Origin: Rhizobium sp. EC-SD404
GTDB taxonomy: Bacteria; Pseudomonadota; Alphaproteobacteria; Rhizobiales; Rhizobiaceae
Length of the DNA stretch: 64,000 nucleotides
Direction: 5' to 3'
NCBI RefSeq assembly: GCF_902498825.1
Contig: NZ_LR701459.1
Span: forward strand, 2,090,414-2,154,413
Shown here: positions 8,035 through 16,961 of the stretch, piece by piece
Position numbering within the stretch: the stretch's first letter is position 1
Layout: each line of letters opens with the position of its first letter
Position numbers and translations under genes: made by a program
Notes under the pieces: generated by a model
Database searches by the model: none
The model's input: the letters and a program-made list of their open reading frames with translations, nothing else
Told to the model about the DNA's origin: nothing

Positions 8035-9414
8035 TTACGCGCGGGAAGGACCATCGATCGAGGCCCGAAGCTTCGCGTGCTCGGCCTCGTCGAGTGGGAA
8101 GTTCCACATCAAGAGCACCGCGATCAACTTCAGCGCGATCGGCACCCAGGCGTAGATGACGGCAAGCGCGAGCAGCGAGGTCTCCGTGTTGCTGCCGCTC
8201 GCCTGCGGATCGAAGCCGAAGAACGCCAACGCCGGAAATATCGTCCCGCCGGCGAGCGCCAGCGACAGCTTGGTGGCGAGGCTCCAGGCGGCGAAATAGA
8301 TGCCGGACCGCTGCTCGCCCGAACTCGCCGTGTCGACGTCGATGACATCGGCCTGGATCGATGCGGGGATCGTCAGGTCGAAACCGAGAAATATCCCGGT
8401 CGCGACGCACATGGCTCCGAAGCCGTAGAGAGCGCCTTCCGGCAGCATCGGCGCAGCGGCGAAGATCACGCAATTGACCAGCATCGCCCAGCACCACGCC
8501 CGGTGCTTGCCGATCCTGTCGGCGATCTTGAGCGCGATCGGCACCCCGATGACGCCGGAGAGGAAGTAGAGAAACAGCAACGGCCCGCGGGCCTCGGGCA
8601 GTCCCAGGCGCTCGGAGACGAAATAGAGGAAGAGCGTCGCCGGAATGCCGTTTGCCAGCCCGTTGATCAGGTATGCGAAGATCAGGCGAAGGAACGGCCG
8701 GTTGTTGCGAAGGTGGCCAAGACCCTTGCGAAAATCGACCCGCTGCTTGGTATGTTCTTTCGGCTCCGGAACGACGAACACGGCAACCATTCCACAGACT
8801 GGCAGTGCAACCGCGATGCCGATCGCAAGAAGCGCGAGCCCGTGGACACCTTCGGCAGTGTCGAAGCCGATCGTGAACGGCACCGCGATCGCAATCAGCG
8901 TGCCGATCAGAATGAAACCCTCACGCCAGGCGGCCAGGCGCGACCGGCCGCGGTAGCCGCTGGACAATTCGGCTCCCCATGCCGTTAGGGGAATGACGGA
9001 TGCAGTGTAGCCGAGCGACAGCATCATGCCCCAGCCGAGCAGGTACCCCGTGGTGGCGTCGACGGGTGGCCAGAAGAGCATGAAGCCCGAGAGAGCCGTC
9101 AGTGGCAAGCTGGCTGCAAACAGCGTGCGTCTCCGGCCGAAGCGTGGACGAAACCGATCCGCCATCCAGCCGACCAGCGGATCGTTGACCGCATCGAAGA
9201 GCCGCATGACAAGGAGCGCAAACCCGACGCCGGCAAGCGAAAGCCCCAGCGTCTCGGTGTAGAATGTCGGCAGCAGGATATAGAGCGGCAACGTCATGGC
9301 CGCGAGCGGCAGCGCAGGCAACGCGTAGGCTGCCAGAATGCGCGCAGGTACGTTGTCGCCATAGGAAGCGGTTCGCACACTGCCTGATGTTTCGGGCATT
9401 TCGCGCGGTGTCAT
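8035..9414 (-). CDS. MFS transporter, GPH (MelB-like) family
   Basis: A 459-residue, 12-helix transporter of the glycoside-pentoside-hexuronide:cation (MFS_2) type. Seen are the MRLFDAVNDPLVGWMADR signature after helix 2 and FGRRR in the following loop. Members next to cfa and photolyase genes are common in alphaproteobacteria, and their substrate is not known; some homologues of this fold (Mfsd2a, LplT-like) move lysolipids. It ends the minus-strand operon starting with the photolyase, 53 bases after the methyltransferase gene. Confidence 0.5.
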   Translation of the reverse strand: MTPREMPETSGSVRTASYGDNVPARILAAYALPALPLAAMTLPLYILLPTFYTETLGLSLAGVGFALLVMRLFDAVNDPLVGWMADRFRPRFGRRRTLFAASLPLTALSGFMLFWPPVDATTGYLLGWGMMLSLGYTASVIPLTAWGAELSSGYRGRSRLAAWREGFILIGTLIAIAVPFTIGFDTAEGVHGLALLAIGIAVALPVCGMVAVFVVPEPKEHTKQRVDFRKGLGHLRNNRPFLRLIFAYLINGLANGIPATLFLYFVSERLGLPEARGPLLFLYFLSGVIGVPIALKIADRIGKHRAWCWAMLVNCVIFAAAPMLPEGALYGFGAMCVATGIFLGFDLTIPASIQADVIDVDTASSGEQRSGIYFAAWSLATKLSLALAGGTIFPALAFFGFDPQASGSNTETSLLALAVIYAWVPIALKLIAVLLMWNFPLDEAEHAKLRASIDGPSRA

Positions 9415-9467
9415 GTGCGCGTCGGAGAGGCAGGAGACGGAAGGCTCATGCCGCTTCTACGCAATCT

Positions 9468-10727
9468 CTACCGTGCATAGACCACTTGGCGGACGTTGAT
9501 ATTTTCCGCCCGGAAGCCGGCTTCGCAGTAAAACAGATAGAATTCCCAAAGGCGCTTGAACCGCTCGTCGAAACCGAGGGGCCGGATTGCCTCCCAGCGC
9601 GCCCAGAAGCGCTCGCGCCATTCGGCCAGCGTGCGGGCATAATCCGCTGCAAAAGCGCGGTTGCCGACGATCGAGAGACCGGCATCGCTTCCGAAAGCAC
9701 GCAGATGGTCGTTGGTCGGCAGCATGCCACCGGGAAACACGTAGCGCTGGATGAAATCAGGCTGGCTGCGATACATCGGGAAGACGGCGCTGGCGATGGT
9801 GATCGCCTGGATCCCAGCACGTCCGCCTTCACGCAGGCAGTCGCGCACTTTGCCGAAATAGGTCGCCCAGAATTTCTCGCCGACGGCCTCCAGCATCTCG
9901 ATCGAGATGATCCGGTCGTAGACGCCCGTCTCGTCGCGGTAATCCTGGAACTTGAACGAGGCGCGGTCGGAAAGCCCTGCCTTGTGGATCCGCTCCTCGG
10001 CATAGGCGAGCTGTTCGCGGCTGATCGTCAGGCCGGTGACCTTGCATCCGATCTCGCTGGCGGCAAACTCCGCAAACCCGCCCCAGCCGCAACCGATTTC
10101 CAGAACGTGGTCGTTCGGCCCGATGCCCGTCGCCTCGGCGAGAGCCCGGTACTTCGCGGTCTGCGCCGATTGAAGATCGTTCGCGCCGGTCTGGTAAAGC
10201 GCCGACGAGTAGGTCATCGTCGGGTCGAGCCATTCCTTGTAGAAGGCGTTTCCAAGATCGTAATGGGCGGCGATGTTGCGCTTGGACTGGCTGCGCGTGT
10301 TGATGTTCAGCCAGTGGCGCAGCCTGTCGAAGAGCTGCAGGATGCCGCGTCCGCCCGTTGCGTATTTCTCGCCGAGATCCATGTTGACGATGAACAATTC
10401 CAGGAATGCCGTCACGTCCGGGCTGTCCCAGTCGTGGTCCATGTAGGACTCGGCGACGCCGATCGTGCCGCGCATGAAGGCGCGCTGCGGCAGGTTCCAG
10501 TTATGGAGCACGACGGTCGCTTCCGGTCCGGGCTTTGCACCCTCGACGCGAAAAATCCGGGCATCCGGCATGCGCACGTTGATTGCGCCGTAGTTCATGT
10601 TGACCAGAGCCTTCAGCGTCAACTGCGCGCGCGCCGGCAGCCCCCGCATGAAGGACGTGACGTTGTCGGCCGTCAGCCGTTCAGCTGCAGCGAAATGATC
10701 GTTGGAGAATGTCGCATCCATACTCAT
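9468..10727 (-). CDS. Cyclopropane-fatty-acid synthase-like methyltransferase with altered bicarbonate site
   Basis: A 419-residue SAM-dependent methyltransferase of the CFA synthase family acting on unsaturated phospholipid acyl chains. The SAM motif EIGCGWGG is at 210-217, and the C-terminal half ends FYCEAGFRAENINVRQVVYAR as in Cfa. Compared with my recollection of E. coli Cfa, the bicarbonate ligands Cys139 and His266 are replaced: MTYSSALY has Ser, and AITIAS has Ala. The equivalents of Glu239, Ile268 and Tyr317 remain. This suggests a methyl-branching enzyme, as in the UfaM-type step of furan fatty acid synthesis, rather than a true cyclopropane synthase. Co-oriented with the DUF1365 gene after a 141-base gap. 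Confidence 0.5.
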   Translation of the reverse strand: MSMDATFSNDHFAAAERLTADNVTSFMRGLPARAQLTLKALVNMNYGAINVRMPDARIFRVEGAKPGPEATVVLHNWNLPQRAFMRGTIGVAESYMDHDWDSPDVTAFLELFIVNMDLGEKYATGGRGILQLFDRLRHWLNINTRSQSKRNIAAHYDLGNAFYKEWLDPTMTYSSALYQTGANDLQSAQTAKYRALAEATGIGPNDHVLEIGCGWGGFAEFAASEIGCKVTGLTISREQLAYAEERIHKAGLSDRASFKFQDYRDETGVYDRIISIEMLEAVGEKFWATYFGKVRDCLREGGRAGIQAITIASAVFPMYRSQPDFIQRYVFPGGMLPTNDHLRAFGSDAGLSIVGNRAFAADYARTLAEWRERFWARWEAIRPLGFDERFKRLWEFYLFYCEAGFRAENINVRQVVYAR

Positions 10728-10868
10728 GCACGTCCGTTCCAGTTTTTGCCGGCTCCTTGAGCATGGCCGACTTTCAATTTGCCCCGACGGGTTCCAGTCT
10801 CGATCGTAACGGCGCTCGCAACAGGTCTCGCGATCATCGGCAGATGAAAAGCCAAAGTGTCTTTGCTT

Positions 10869-11714
10869 TCAAGCGGCTTCATCATCGAAGCTCACAGCGA
10901 CGGGTGCCGGCCCGCGCGACCGGTAGCGAGCGCCTTTCCACCAGAGGCGGAGCGCCTCGAAATGGATGCCCGCCACGATCTTCCATGTCTGGAACGGAAC
11001 CCGCAGCAGGCAAGCGCCAAGCGTTCTCGTGGTGAAGTCGGTGCGCTTTCCGTCGAAGGTGGCGGACAGGTACGGTCCATTCCCATCCGTTTCGAGGATG
11101 CGCCACCGCATCGCGTCTCCGGGCGGGAGCATCCGGAAATGGTAGCGCATCTCCATGTCGATGAAGGGCGAGACGAAGAACCGCTTGTTCCGCTCCTGAC
11201 GAACGCCGGCCGGGCTGACGTCCCCCGGCTTGCAGACGCAAACATAACTGTGCCGTTCGCCGAACGTGTTGCGGACTTCGTAGACCAGCGCCTTCAGAAC
11301 ATCGCGCTTGTCGTAGGCGTAGTAGACAGCCAGCGGATTGAACACGCGCCCAAGTACGCGCGGATAGCAGGCAAGCAGAATGCGGTCGGCCTTCTCGATC
11401 AATCCAGCCTGGCTCAAAAGACGATCGACATAGCTGCGCACGCTCTCGTGAGGGCCGTCGATGTGGTCGCTCTCATGGAACGACACCACTGCTCTCCGAT
11501 TCACACCGAACAGCCCGCTTTGGCGATCCGCCTCGTCGAGCCGGTCGAGATCGATCAGGATGTTGAAGACGCGGTAGGTGAAGCGGTGCGGCTTCGGGCG
11601 CATGCGCTGATGCATGACGTCGCCCACATAGAGACTGATAGCCGCAGCCGGCGCCGGAAAGGCGATGTTCGCTGAGGCCTGGCTGGTCTCGAAGATGGGG
11701 GCGTGCACGGTCAT
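10869..11714 (-). CDS. DUF1365 domain protein
   Basis: A 281-residue DUF1365 protein of unknown biochemistry. The family consistently sits between an FAD amine oxidase-like gene and a cfa-like gene, as here. In Rhodobacter this gene set is controlled by sigma-E and linked to methylated or furan fatty acids. Typical family segments are seen: LYVGDVMHQRMRPKPHRFTYRVF near the N-terminus and RVFNPLAVYYAYD in the middle. It starts 9 bases after the preceding stop codon. Confidence 0.5.
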   Translation of the reverse strand: MTVHAPIFETSQASANIAFPAPAAAISLYVGDVMHQRMRPKPHRFTYRVFNILIDLDRLDEADRQSGLFGVNRRAVVSFHESDHIDGPHESVRSYVDRLLSQAGLIEKADRILLACYPRVLGRVFNPLAVYYAYDKRDVLKALVYEVRNTFGERHSYVCVCKPGDVSPAGVRQERNKRFFVSPFIDMEMRYHFRMLPPGDAMRWRILETDGNGPYLSATFDGKRTDFTTRTLGACLLRVPFQTWKIVAGIHFEALRLWWKGARYRSRGPAPVAVSFDDEAA

Positions 11715-11723
11715 GGCGAAAGC

Positions 11724-13094
11724 CTATTCCGCCGCCTCGACGAAGTCGACCGAGGGGTCGGCGCCCCATGTCCGCCAGGGAATCACTGCGCCAAGGGCCT
11801 CGGCCGCAGCGAGGCCCGAGGACAAGCCGTCCTCGTGAAACCCGTAGCCGGTCCACGCACCGGCAAACCACGTGTTCGAGCGGCCTTGAAGACCGGCCAG
11901 CTGCTTCTGGATCCTGACGGCATCCGCGCCGAATTGCGGGTGATCGTAGGAGAATTCGGCAAAAACCTTGGCCGGATCCGGTTCGCGATCGGGGTTGAGC
12001 GTCACGAAGAGCGGGCAGGCGGGATCGATGCCCTGCAGGCGGTTCATCCAGTAGGTAACCGCCACGTCGCCTTCTCCGCCATCGACCGACGAACGCAGAT
12101 AGTTCCAGGAAGCCCAGACCTTGCGTCGCTTGGGCATCAGGTCGGGATCGCGGTGCAGAACGACGCGGTTCGGCCGATAGGGTATGCCGGCAAGCACGCT
12201 GCGCTCGGCTTCGCTTGCATCTTCGAGCATCGCCAGCGCTTGATCGGAATGCGCCGCGATGACGATGGCGTCGTAGACCTCTTCATGCCCTGCCGTATCT
12301 CGGACATACACCTTGCCGCCGGCGCGTCGAACACTGACAGCGCCGCAACCGACGCGCGTCTTGTCCTTCAAAGGAGCCAGCAGGCGCTCCAGATAGGTTC
12401 GCGATCCACCCGTGACGGTGCGCCACGGAAGCTGCTGGCTGTGCACGAGGCGGTGGTTGTCGAAGAAATTGACGAAATGCTCGGCCGGAAATTCCATCAT
12501 CTGCTTGGCAGGCGTCGACCAGATCGCAGCCGCCATCGGCACGAGGTAGTTGTTGGTGAAGCCCGGTGAGAAGCGGCGCCAGTTGAGATAGTCGCCGATC
12601 GAAATGTTGCGCAGATGGCCGTCGGCACGGTCGCGCAGGCACATCTTGTTGAAGCGCAGAATCTCCCGCAGCATCATCAGGAAGGTCGGGCGGAAGAAAT
12701 TGCGCTTCTGGGCGAAGAGGGTACGGAAACCATCACCGCTCCACTCCAGCTTGCCATGGTCGAGCGAAAGCGAGAAGCTCATATTGCTCTTGTGCGTCTC
12801 GACACCGAGATGCTCGAACAGGGCTTTCAGATTCGGATAGTTCACCTCGTTATAGACGATGAAGCCGGTGTCCACGGCGATCGACTTGCCGTCGTAATCG
12901 ACGTCGACGGTCGCCGTATGTCCGCCGAGACGATGTTCCTTCTCGTAAAGCGTGACGTCGTTCGTGGCATTCAATGCCCAGGCCGCGGAGGATCCGGAGA
13001 TGCCGGAGCCGATCACGGCGATCCGGCGATGCGGGCCGTTCGCACGGTCGATCGGCACGGCGCCGCGTTCCGGATGGGGCAGGTGAACGGTCAT
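11724..13094 (-). CDS. FAD-dependent amine oxidase/desaturase-like protein
   Basis: A 456-residue flavoprotein with an N-terminal FAD motif (VIGSGISGSSAA, 28-39) and the second glutamate strand (VTLYEKEHRLGGHT). The C-terminal FAD-contacting segment (WFAGAWTGYGFHEDGLSSGLAAAEAL) is intact. Homologues clustered with DUF1365 and cfa genes are annotated as cyclopropane/cyclopropene fatty acid proteins, and the Rhodobacter member is implicated in desaturating a methylated acyl chain. That role is inferred here from context. The start overlaps the photolyase stop by 4 bases. Confidence 0.5.
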   Translation of the reverse strand: MTVHLPHPERGAVPIDRANGPHRRIAVIGSGISGSSAAWALNATNDVTLYEKEHRLGGHTATVDVDYDGKSIAVDTGFIVYNEVNYPNLKALFEHLGVETHKSNMSFSLSLDHGKLEWSGDGFRTLFAQKRNFFRPTFLMMLREILRFNKMCLRDRADGHLRNISIGDYLNWRRFSPGFTNNYLVPMAAAIWSTPAKQMMEFPAEHFVNFFDNHRLVHSQQLPWRTVTGGSRTYLERLLAPLKDKTRVGCGAVSVRRAGGKVYVRDTAGHEEVYDAIVIAAHSDQALAMLEDASEAERSVLAGIPYRPNRVVLHRDPDLMPKRRKVWASWNYLRSSVDGGEGDVAVTYWMNRLQGIDPACPLFVTLNPDREPDPAKVFAEFSYDHPQFGADAVRIQKQLAGLQGRSNTWFAGAWTGYGFHEDGLSSGLAAAEALGAVIPWRTWGADPSVDFVEAAE

Positions 13095-14581
13095 GCTGCT
13101 TCCTTGAGTTTCTTGTATGCGTCGAGAGCGCGTTGGCGTGCTTTCTGATGGTCGACGATGGGGCGCGGGTAATCTTTGCCGAGATCGATTCCCGCACGCG
13201 TCAGAATTTCGCTCGGCGCTTCCCAGGGCGTCTGGATGTATTTGTCGGGCAGCTCGGCCAGTTCGGGCACGAACCGGCGGACATAATCGCCCTTTTTATC
13301 GAATTTCGAGCCCTGAAGCATCGGATTGAAGATGCGGAAATAGGGAGCGGCATCGGCACCCGAACCGGCGACCCACTGCCATTGCGCAGCGTTGGAGGCC
13401 GGGTCGGCATCGACCAGCGTATCCCAGAACCAGTCCTCGCCGATGCGCCAGTCGATCAGGAGATGCTTGGTCAGGAAGGATGCGACGATCATGCGCACTC
13501 GGTTGTGCATCCAGCCGGTTTGCCACAGCTCGCGCATGCCGGCATCGACGATCGGGTAACCCGTCATTCCGCGCTGCCAGGCACGCAGGCCGTCTTTGTC
13601 CTGTCTCCAAGGCATTGCATCGAAGGCGGCATTGTAGTTGGCTTCGGCAAGATCCGGCTTGTGATAGAGCAGGTGATAGGAAAACTCCCGCCAGACGATT
13701 TCCTTGCGATAGGTGGTGCGATCTTCGCTCGAGACTTCCTTCGGGCGGCGGCTCGTCTCCGCCCAGATCTGGTAGGGCGTGATTTCGCCGAAGGCCAGAT
13801 GCGGCGACATGCGTGATGTTCCGACACGGTCGGGCAGGTCGCGGCCTTCCGCATAGGCGTTGAACGGCCCCGAGATGAAATCTTCCAGCCGTTCCCACGC
13901 GCCGGCTTCTCCGGGCGTCCAACTCTCCGCGATCCCACCGGACCAGTCCGGCTTCGTCGGCAGGAGCTTCCAATCGTCGAGCGTGTCGGTCGAAAGGTCG
14001 GCCGCAGGCTTTGCGGCCTTGTCCGGAGCACCTATCGGATCGCGTGGCGGCGTTCCGGCATCCAGTGCGCGCCAGAACGGCGTATAGACCTTGTAGTGGC
14101 CACCGCTGTCCGTCGCCGTTCGGTTCGGTTCGTGCAGAAGCTGCCCGTCGAAACTCTCGACGTGGATGCCGCCATCCTTGAGCGAAGCCTTGAGTCGCGT
14201 GTCGATGGCGATGCCCGCGGGCTCGTACCGCCGGTTCCAGAAGAGGCTGCCCGCCCCTGATTCGTCGACGACGGCGCGAACGAGTTTCTCGGATTCACCT
14301 CGTCTCAGAACCAAAGGGATGTTGAGCGCCTCGAGAGACGCCTTCAGAGAGACGAGAGAGTGATGAAGCCACCAGCGGCGAGCGCCGCCGAGCTTGCGAG
14401 GCGCCTTGGCTGTTTCGTCGAGTATGAAGAGCGCGATGACTGGTGCGCCGCTGGCCACGGCTTTCGAAAGAGCAAGATTGTCTCTGACGCGCAGATCGTT
14501 GCGGAACCATACAACGACAGGTCCGCCGGCATGCGCTCCATCCGTCGCGCCACCATCCTTCTCCCGCGCCTTAAGTGCCAT
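13091..14581 (-). CDS. phr: Deoxyribodipyrimidine photolyase, class I (CPD)
   Basis: A 496-residue photolyase that uses blue light and FADH- to split cyclobutane pyrimidine dimers. The N-terminal antenna domain (VVVWFRNDLRVRDNLAL) is followed by the helical FAD domain, with the signature TGYPIVDAGMRELWQTGWMHNRVRM and the C-terminal WQWVAGSGADAAPYFRIFNP. First gene of a five-gene minus-strand operon (phr, amine oxidase-like, DUF1365, cfa-like, MFS). A near-perfect sigma-E-type promoter lies about 62 bases upstream. Photolyase and cfa genes are core members of the singlet-oxygen regulon. Confidence 0.5.
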   Translation of the reverse strand: MALKAREKDGGATDGAHAGGPVVVWFRNDLRVRDNLALSKAVASGAPVIALFILDETAKAPRKLGGARRWWLHHSLVSLKASLEALNIPLVLRRGESEKLVRAVVDESGAGSLFWNRRYEPAGIAIDTRLKASLKDGGIHVESFDGQLLHEPNRTATDSGGHYKVYTPFWRALDAGTPPRDPIGAPDKAAKPAADLSTDTLDDWKLLPTKPDWSGGIAESWTPGEAGAWERLEDFISGPFNAYAEGRDLPDRVGTSRMSPHLAFGEITPYQIWAETSRRPKEVSSEDRTTYRKEIVWREFSYHLLYHKPDLAEANYNAAFDAMPWRQDKDGLRAWQRGMTGYPIVDAGMRELWQTGWMHNRVRMIVASFLTKHLLIDWRIGEDWFWDTLVDADPASNAAQWQWVAGSGADAAPYFRIFNPMLQGSKFDKKGDYVRRFVPELAELPDKYIQTPWEAPSEILTRAGIDLGKDYPRPIVDHQKARQRALDAYKKLKEAA

Positions 14582-14642
14582 GAAAACGCTTTTCTGTCTG
14601 AAACGTCAGAAGGGGAAATATGACCATCCCCATGTTGATCTC

Positions 14643-14670
14643 GTTACGTCGATACGAACGGAATGGATCA
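14643..14670 (-). promoter_or_regulatory. Candidate sigma-E (ECF11) promoter of the photolyase operon
   Basis: On the minus strand, TGATCC (14670-14665), a 16-base spacer and CGTAAC (14648-14643). Counted from the TA of the -10, this is TGATCC-N18-TAAC, almost identical to the Rhodobacter sigma-E consensus as I know it. It lies 62-89 bases upstream of the photolyase start codon. Confidence 0.5.
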
Positions 14671-14755
14671 AAGGTTTCAGAGGCAAAGCGGGGATGGTTG
14701 GCTACGAAAAAGGCCGCTGCCCCGGAAACGGATGGCAAGCGGCCTTTGACGTGAT

Positions 14756-14830
14756 TGGCTCCCCGGGCCGGATTCGAACCAGCGACCGATCGATTAACAG
14801 TCGAGTGCTCTACCACTGAGCTACCGGGGA
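14756..14830 (-). tRNA. tRNA-Asn (GTT)
   Basis: The minus strand folds into a cloverleaf: acceptor TCCCCGG/CCGGGGA, D-arm GCTC...GAGC, anticodon loop CTGTTAA with anticodon GTT, and T-arm with GGTTCGAATCC. The 3' CCA is encoded. An open reading frame through the gene is an artefact. Confidence 0.5.
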
Positions 14831-15022
14831 AAAACTCGTCTTTTCGTCGAGTTGGCGAGCCTATAACAAATGCCTTTCCCACTTGCAAAGCCGTTTCCCG
14901 AAAAAAGTGCTCCGTCTTGCACAATCATCGCCGAGTGCCCACTTCTCAACACCGAGGCGCCTGGGGGCGATTGTTGCGAGGTGGCATTGCCAGCCGTGTC
15001 CGATACCAATCCTGAAAGCAAA

Positions 15023-15325
15023 ATGGCATCCGAAAGCCGTTTCCGGTTCGATCCCGTGACCCGCACGATTCACATCCTGGGGCGCCGGATTCGCTTGCCG
15101 CAATCGCGCGCGGCACGCATCGCACTCGGCATTGCGCTCATTTTCGGCGGCATCTTCAGCTTTCTGCCGATCCTCGGCATCTGGATGCTACCGCTTGGCC
15201 TGCTCGTCTTGTCCCAGGATTTTGCATTCGTGCGCCGCTGGCGCCGATCGGGCTCGGTTTATTACGGTCGACGCTGGGGCCGGAAGCCCAAGGTGCCGCC
15301 CGGTCACGATCACGCCGAGCATTGA
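15023..15325 (+). CDS. Small membrane protein
   Basis: A 100-residue protein with one long or two short hydrophobic segments (AARIALGIALIFGGIFSFLPILGIWMLPLGLLVLS) and a basic C-terminus rich in Arg and Trp/Tyr (RRWRRSGSVYYGRRWGRK). The layout resembles small PGPGW-type inner-membrane proteins of alphaproteobacteria. The start MASESRFRFD at 15023 was chosen because coding character begins there; the frame is open further upstream. Function unknown. Confidence 0.5.
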   Translation: MASESRFRFDPVTRTIHILGRRIRLPQSRAARIALGIALIFGGIFSFLPILGIWMLPLGLLVLSQDFAFVRRWRRSGSVYYGRRWGRKPKVPPGHDHAEH

Positions 15326-15456
15326 GCCTGCCCACTTGCACGAATGCGTGCCCGGCAATGAACGCGATCGCCACTTTACAGCCAAATCACGCTGCTTGAT
15401 GTGAGGCGGACGAATCGTCCGATCGACGCCTCCAGCAAGGGTATGCGCTCTCCTCC

Positions 15457-16377
15457 ATGACTTTTTCGACCGACCGCTTTGACGCGGGGATAGTGCGCAA
15501 GATGGCAATTGGCCTGGTTTTAGCTTCTACCCTTTTGGCCGCGACGTTTGGCGTTGCCACCACCATTCCCGAGCACATCCTCTTTCGCCAGCGGACGCTC
15601 TTCAATCTGCTGGAGCTCGATAGTCTTTCGGCCGTGCAGCCGCTCGACTACGAGACCCATGACGGTCTGACCATTCGCGCCTGGTATCTGCCGGCTGTGC
15701 CGGGAAAGCCCACGATCGTCTATTTCGCCGGCCGGGAAGGCGATCTCGTTCGAAAGCCGCGGCACCTCTATGAGTTGGCAGAGAATGGCTACGGCCTGCT
15801 TCTGGCCGGCTATCGTGGCTATGGCGGCAATCCCGGCAGGCCGCGCGAGGGCAACATGTATCGGGATGCGGCGGCAATGCTCGATCAGGCGGAGCAGGCG
15901 GGTCTCGCCCGTGATGGCTTCGTGCTCTACGGCTACTCGATGGGGTCGGGCATCGCCACCAATGCGGCTGCGCAAATTCAGCCCCGCGCACTCATTCTGG
16001 AAGCGCCGATGACGAGTTTTCCGGAAGCCGGTCGGCAGCAAGTCGCACGGGTGCCGAACTGGGTGGTGCGCACCAAGTTCGACAATGTCGCCCGTCTCGC
16101 GGAACTCAAGGTTCCGGTTCTGATCGTCGCGGGGGAGCAGGATCCGGTCACGCCGGCGCGGTTCGCCACGATGCTGGCGTCGGTGAACGATCAGTTCGCG
16201 ACGGCCGTCATCGTGCCGGCCGCCAATCACGTGAACATCATTCGGCTGGGGGGACGGCAGGCGGTCGCGTCGTTCATGGAGCAGTTCGACGAGAGCGGCA
16301 TTCTGGCTTCATTGTCGGCGCTCGGGGAGCAGGCCAACGATATCGCCGATTCGCTCCTCCCGGCCGCAGACGACTGA
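15457..16377 (+). CDS. Membrane-anchored alpha/beta hydrolase
   Basis: A 306-residue serine hydrolase of the ABHD13/BEM46-like group. The N-terminus carries a hydrophobic anchor or signal segment (MAIGLVLASTLLAATFGVATT). The nucleophile elbow is GYSMGSG, with Asp in AGEQDPVTP and His in PAANHVN completing the triad. Substrate unknown. It stands alone: about 130 bases precede it and the next gene is convergent. Confidence 0.5.
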   Translation: MTFSTDRFDAGIVRKMAIGLVLASTLLAATFGVATTIPEHILFRQRTLFNLLELDSLSAVQPLDYETHDGLTIRAWYLPAVPGKPTIVYFAGREGDLVRKPRHLYELAENGYGLLLAGYRGYGGNPGRPREGNMYRDAAAMLDQAEQAGLARDGFVLYGYSMGSGIATNAAAQIQPRALILEAPMTSFPEAGRQQVARVPNWVVRTKFDNVARLAELKVPVLIVAGEQDPVTPARFATMLASVNDQFATAVIVPAANHVNIIRLGGRQAVASFMEQFDESGILASLSALGEQANDIADSLLPAADD

Positions 16378-16434
16378 CCAGCGTTCTTCGGCGTGATCGC
16401 TGGCTTAAAGCGGAGAGATCGGCGATCGCTATGG

Positions 16435-16611
16435 TCAGCCCGCCTGGCTGACCACGCGCTCATGGACGCCTGCCACTTCTTCGCAGACGCGTACGTGTTC
16501 GATAAGTGCATCCAAGGTCAGGCAGGCGCTGATCGTGCGGATGTCACGGTTTTGGAACTTCGGCAGCCGCTGAAGCTCTTTCAATCGTTCGAGAAGGGCC
16601 ACTCGTGTCAT
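16435..16611 (-). CDS. 58-residue hypothetical protein downstream of minE
   Basis: A short acidic/basic protein beginning MTRVALLERLKELQRLP, with the ATG at 16611 preceded by AGGAGA at 7 bases. It contains two cysteines in the C-terminal half (ISACLTLDALIEHVRVCEE) and is predicted helical. It lies 83 bases after minE on the same strand. I do not recognise the family; the ribosome site and codon use support a real gene. Confidence 0.5.
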   Translation of the reverse strand: MTRVALLERLKELQRLPKFQNRDIRTISACLTLDALIEHVRVCEEVAGVHERVVSQAG

Positions 16612-16694
16612 GCTGGGTCTCCTTATCGTCTGGAGCCGGCGGCCGAGATCAGCCACCGGAGGGTTTGATACCGGCATCCTTGCCGGTCCGGTCG

Positions 16695-16961
16695 TCAGGC
16701 AGCGCGAACGCCAGCCGACAGCGGGATTTCGATGTCCACCTCGAGCGTCGAGACCGAGTCGCCCCGGTCCATCTTCACGAGGACCTTGTCACGATCGACC
16801 TGCACGTGCTTCGCGATCACCGCCAGGATTTCCTCGCGCAGCACGGCGACCAGATCGGAATGACCGACGGTGGTGCGCTCATGGGCCAGGAGAACCTGCA
16901 GACGCTCGCGCGCTTTCGGCGCCGATGTCGTTTGTCGATTGAAGAAGCTGAAGAGGCTCAT
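16695..16961 (-). CDS. minE: Cell division topological specificity factor MinE
   Basis: 88 residues. The N-terminal helix [21 protein letters not shown] is the MinD-binding and membrane-targeting region, followed by the dimerisation domain ([18 protein letters not shown]... and LEVDIEIPL). MinE drives MinCD off the membrane at mid-cell. Its start overlaps the minD stop by 4 bases. Third gene of minCDE. Confidence 0.5.
   Translation of the reverse strand: MSLFSFFNRQTTSAPKARERLQVLLAHERTTVGHSDLVAVLREEILAVIAKHVQVDRDKVLVKMDRGDSVSTLEVDIEIPLSAGVRAA

Noticed and set aside
6128..8497. 789-codon minus-strand frame
   Set aside because: Antisense to the ChrR-like and SDR genes; composition is not protein-like.
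10812..10836. Sigma-E-like TGATCG upstream of the cfa-like gene (minus strand)
   Set aside because: The nearest -10-like CGTTAC is 19 bases away, not 16, and the gene is probably in the photolyase operon.
14571..14924. ORF through tRNA-Asn (SSVVEHSTVNRSVAGSNPARG-like)
   Set aside because: Well-known artefact of reading a tRNA gene as protein.
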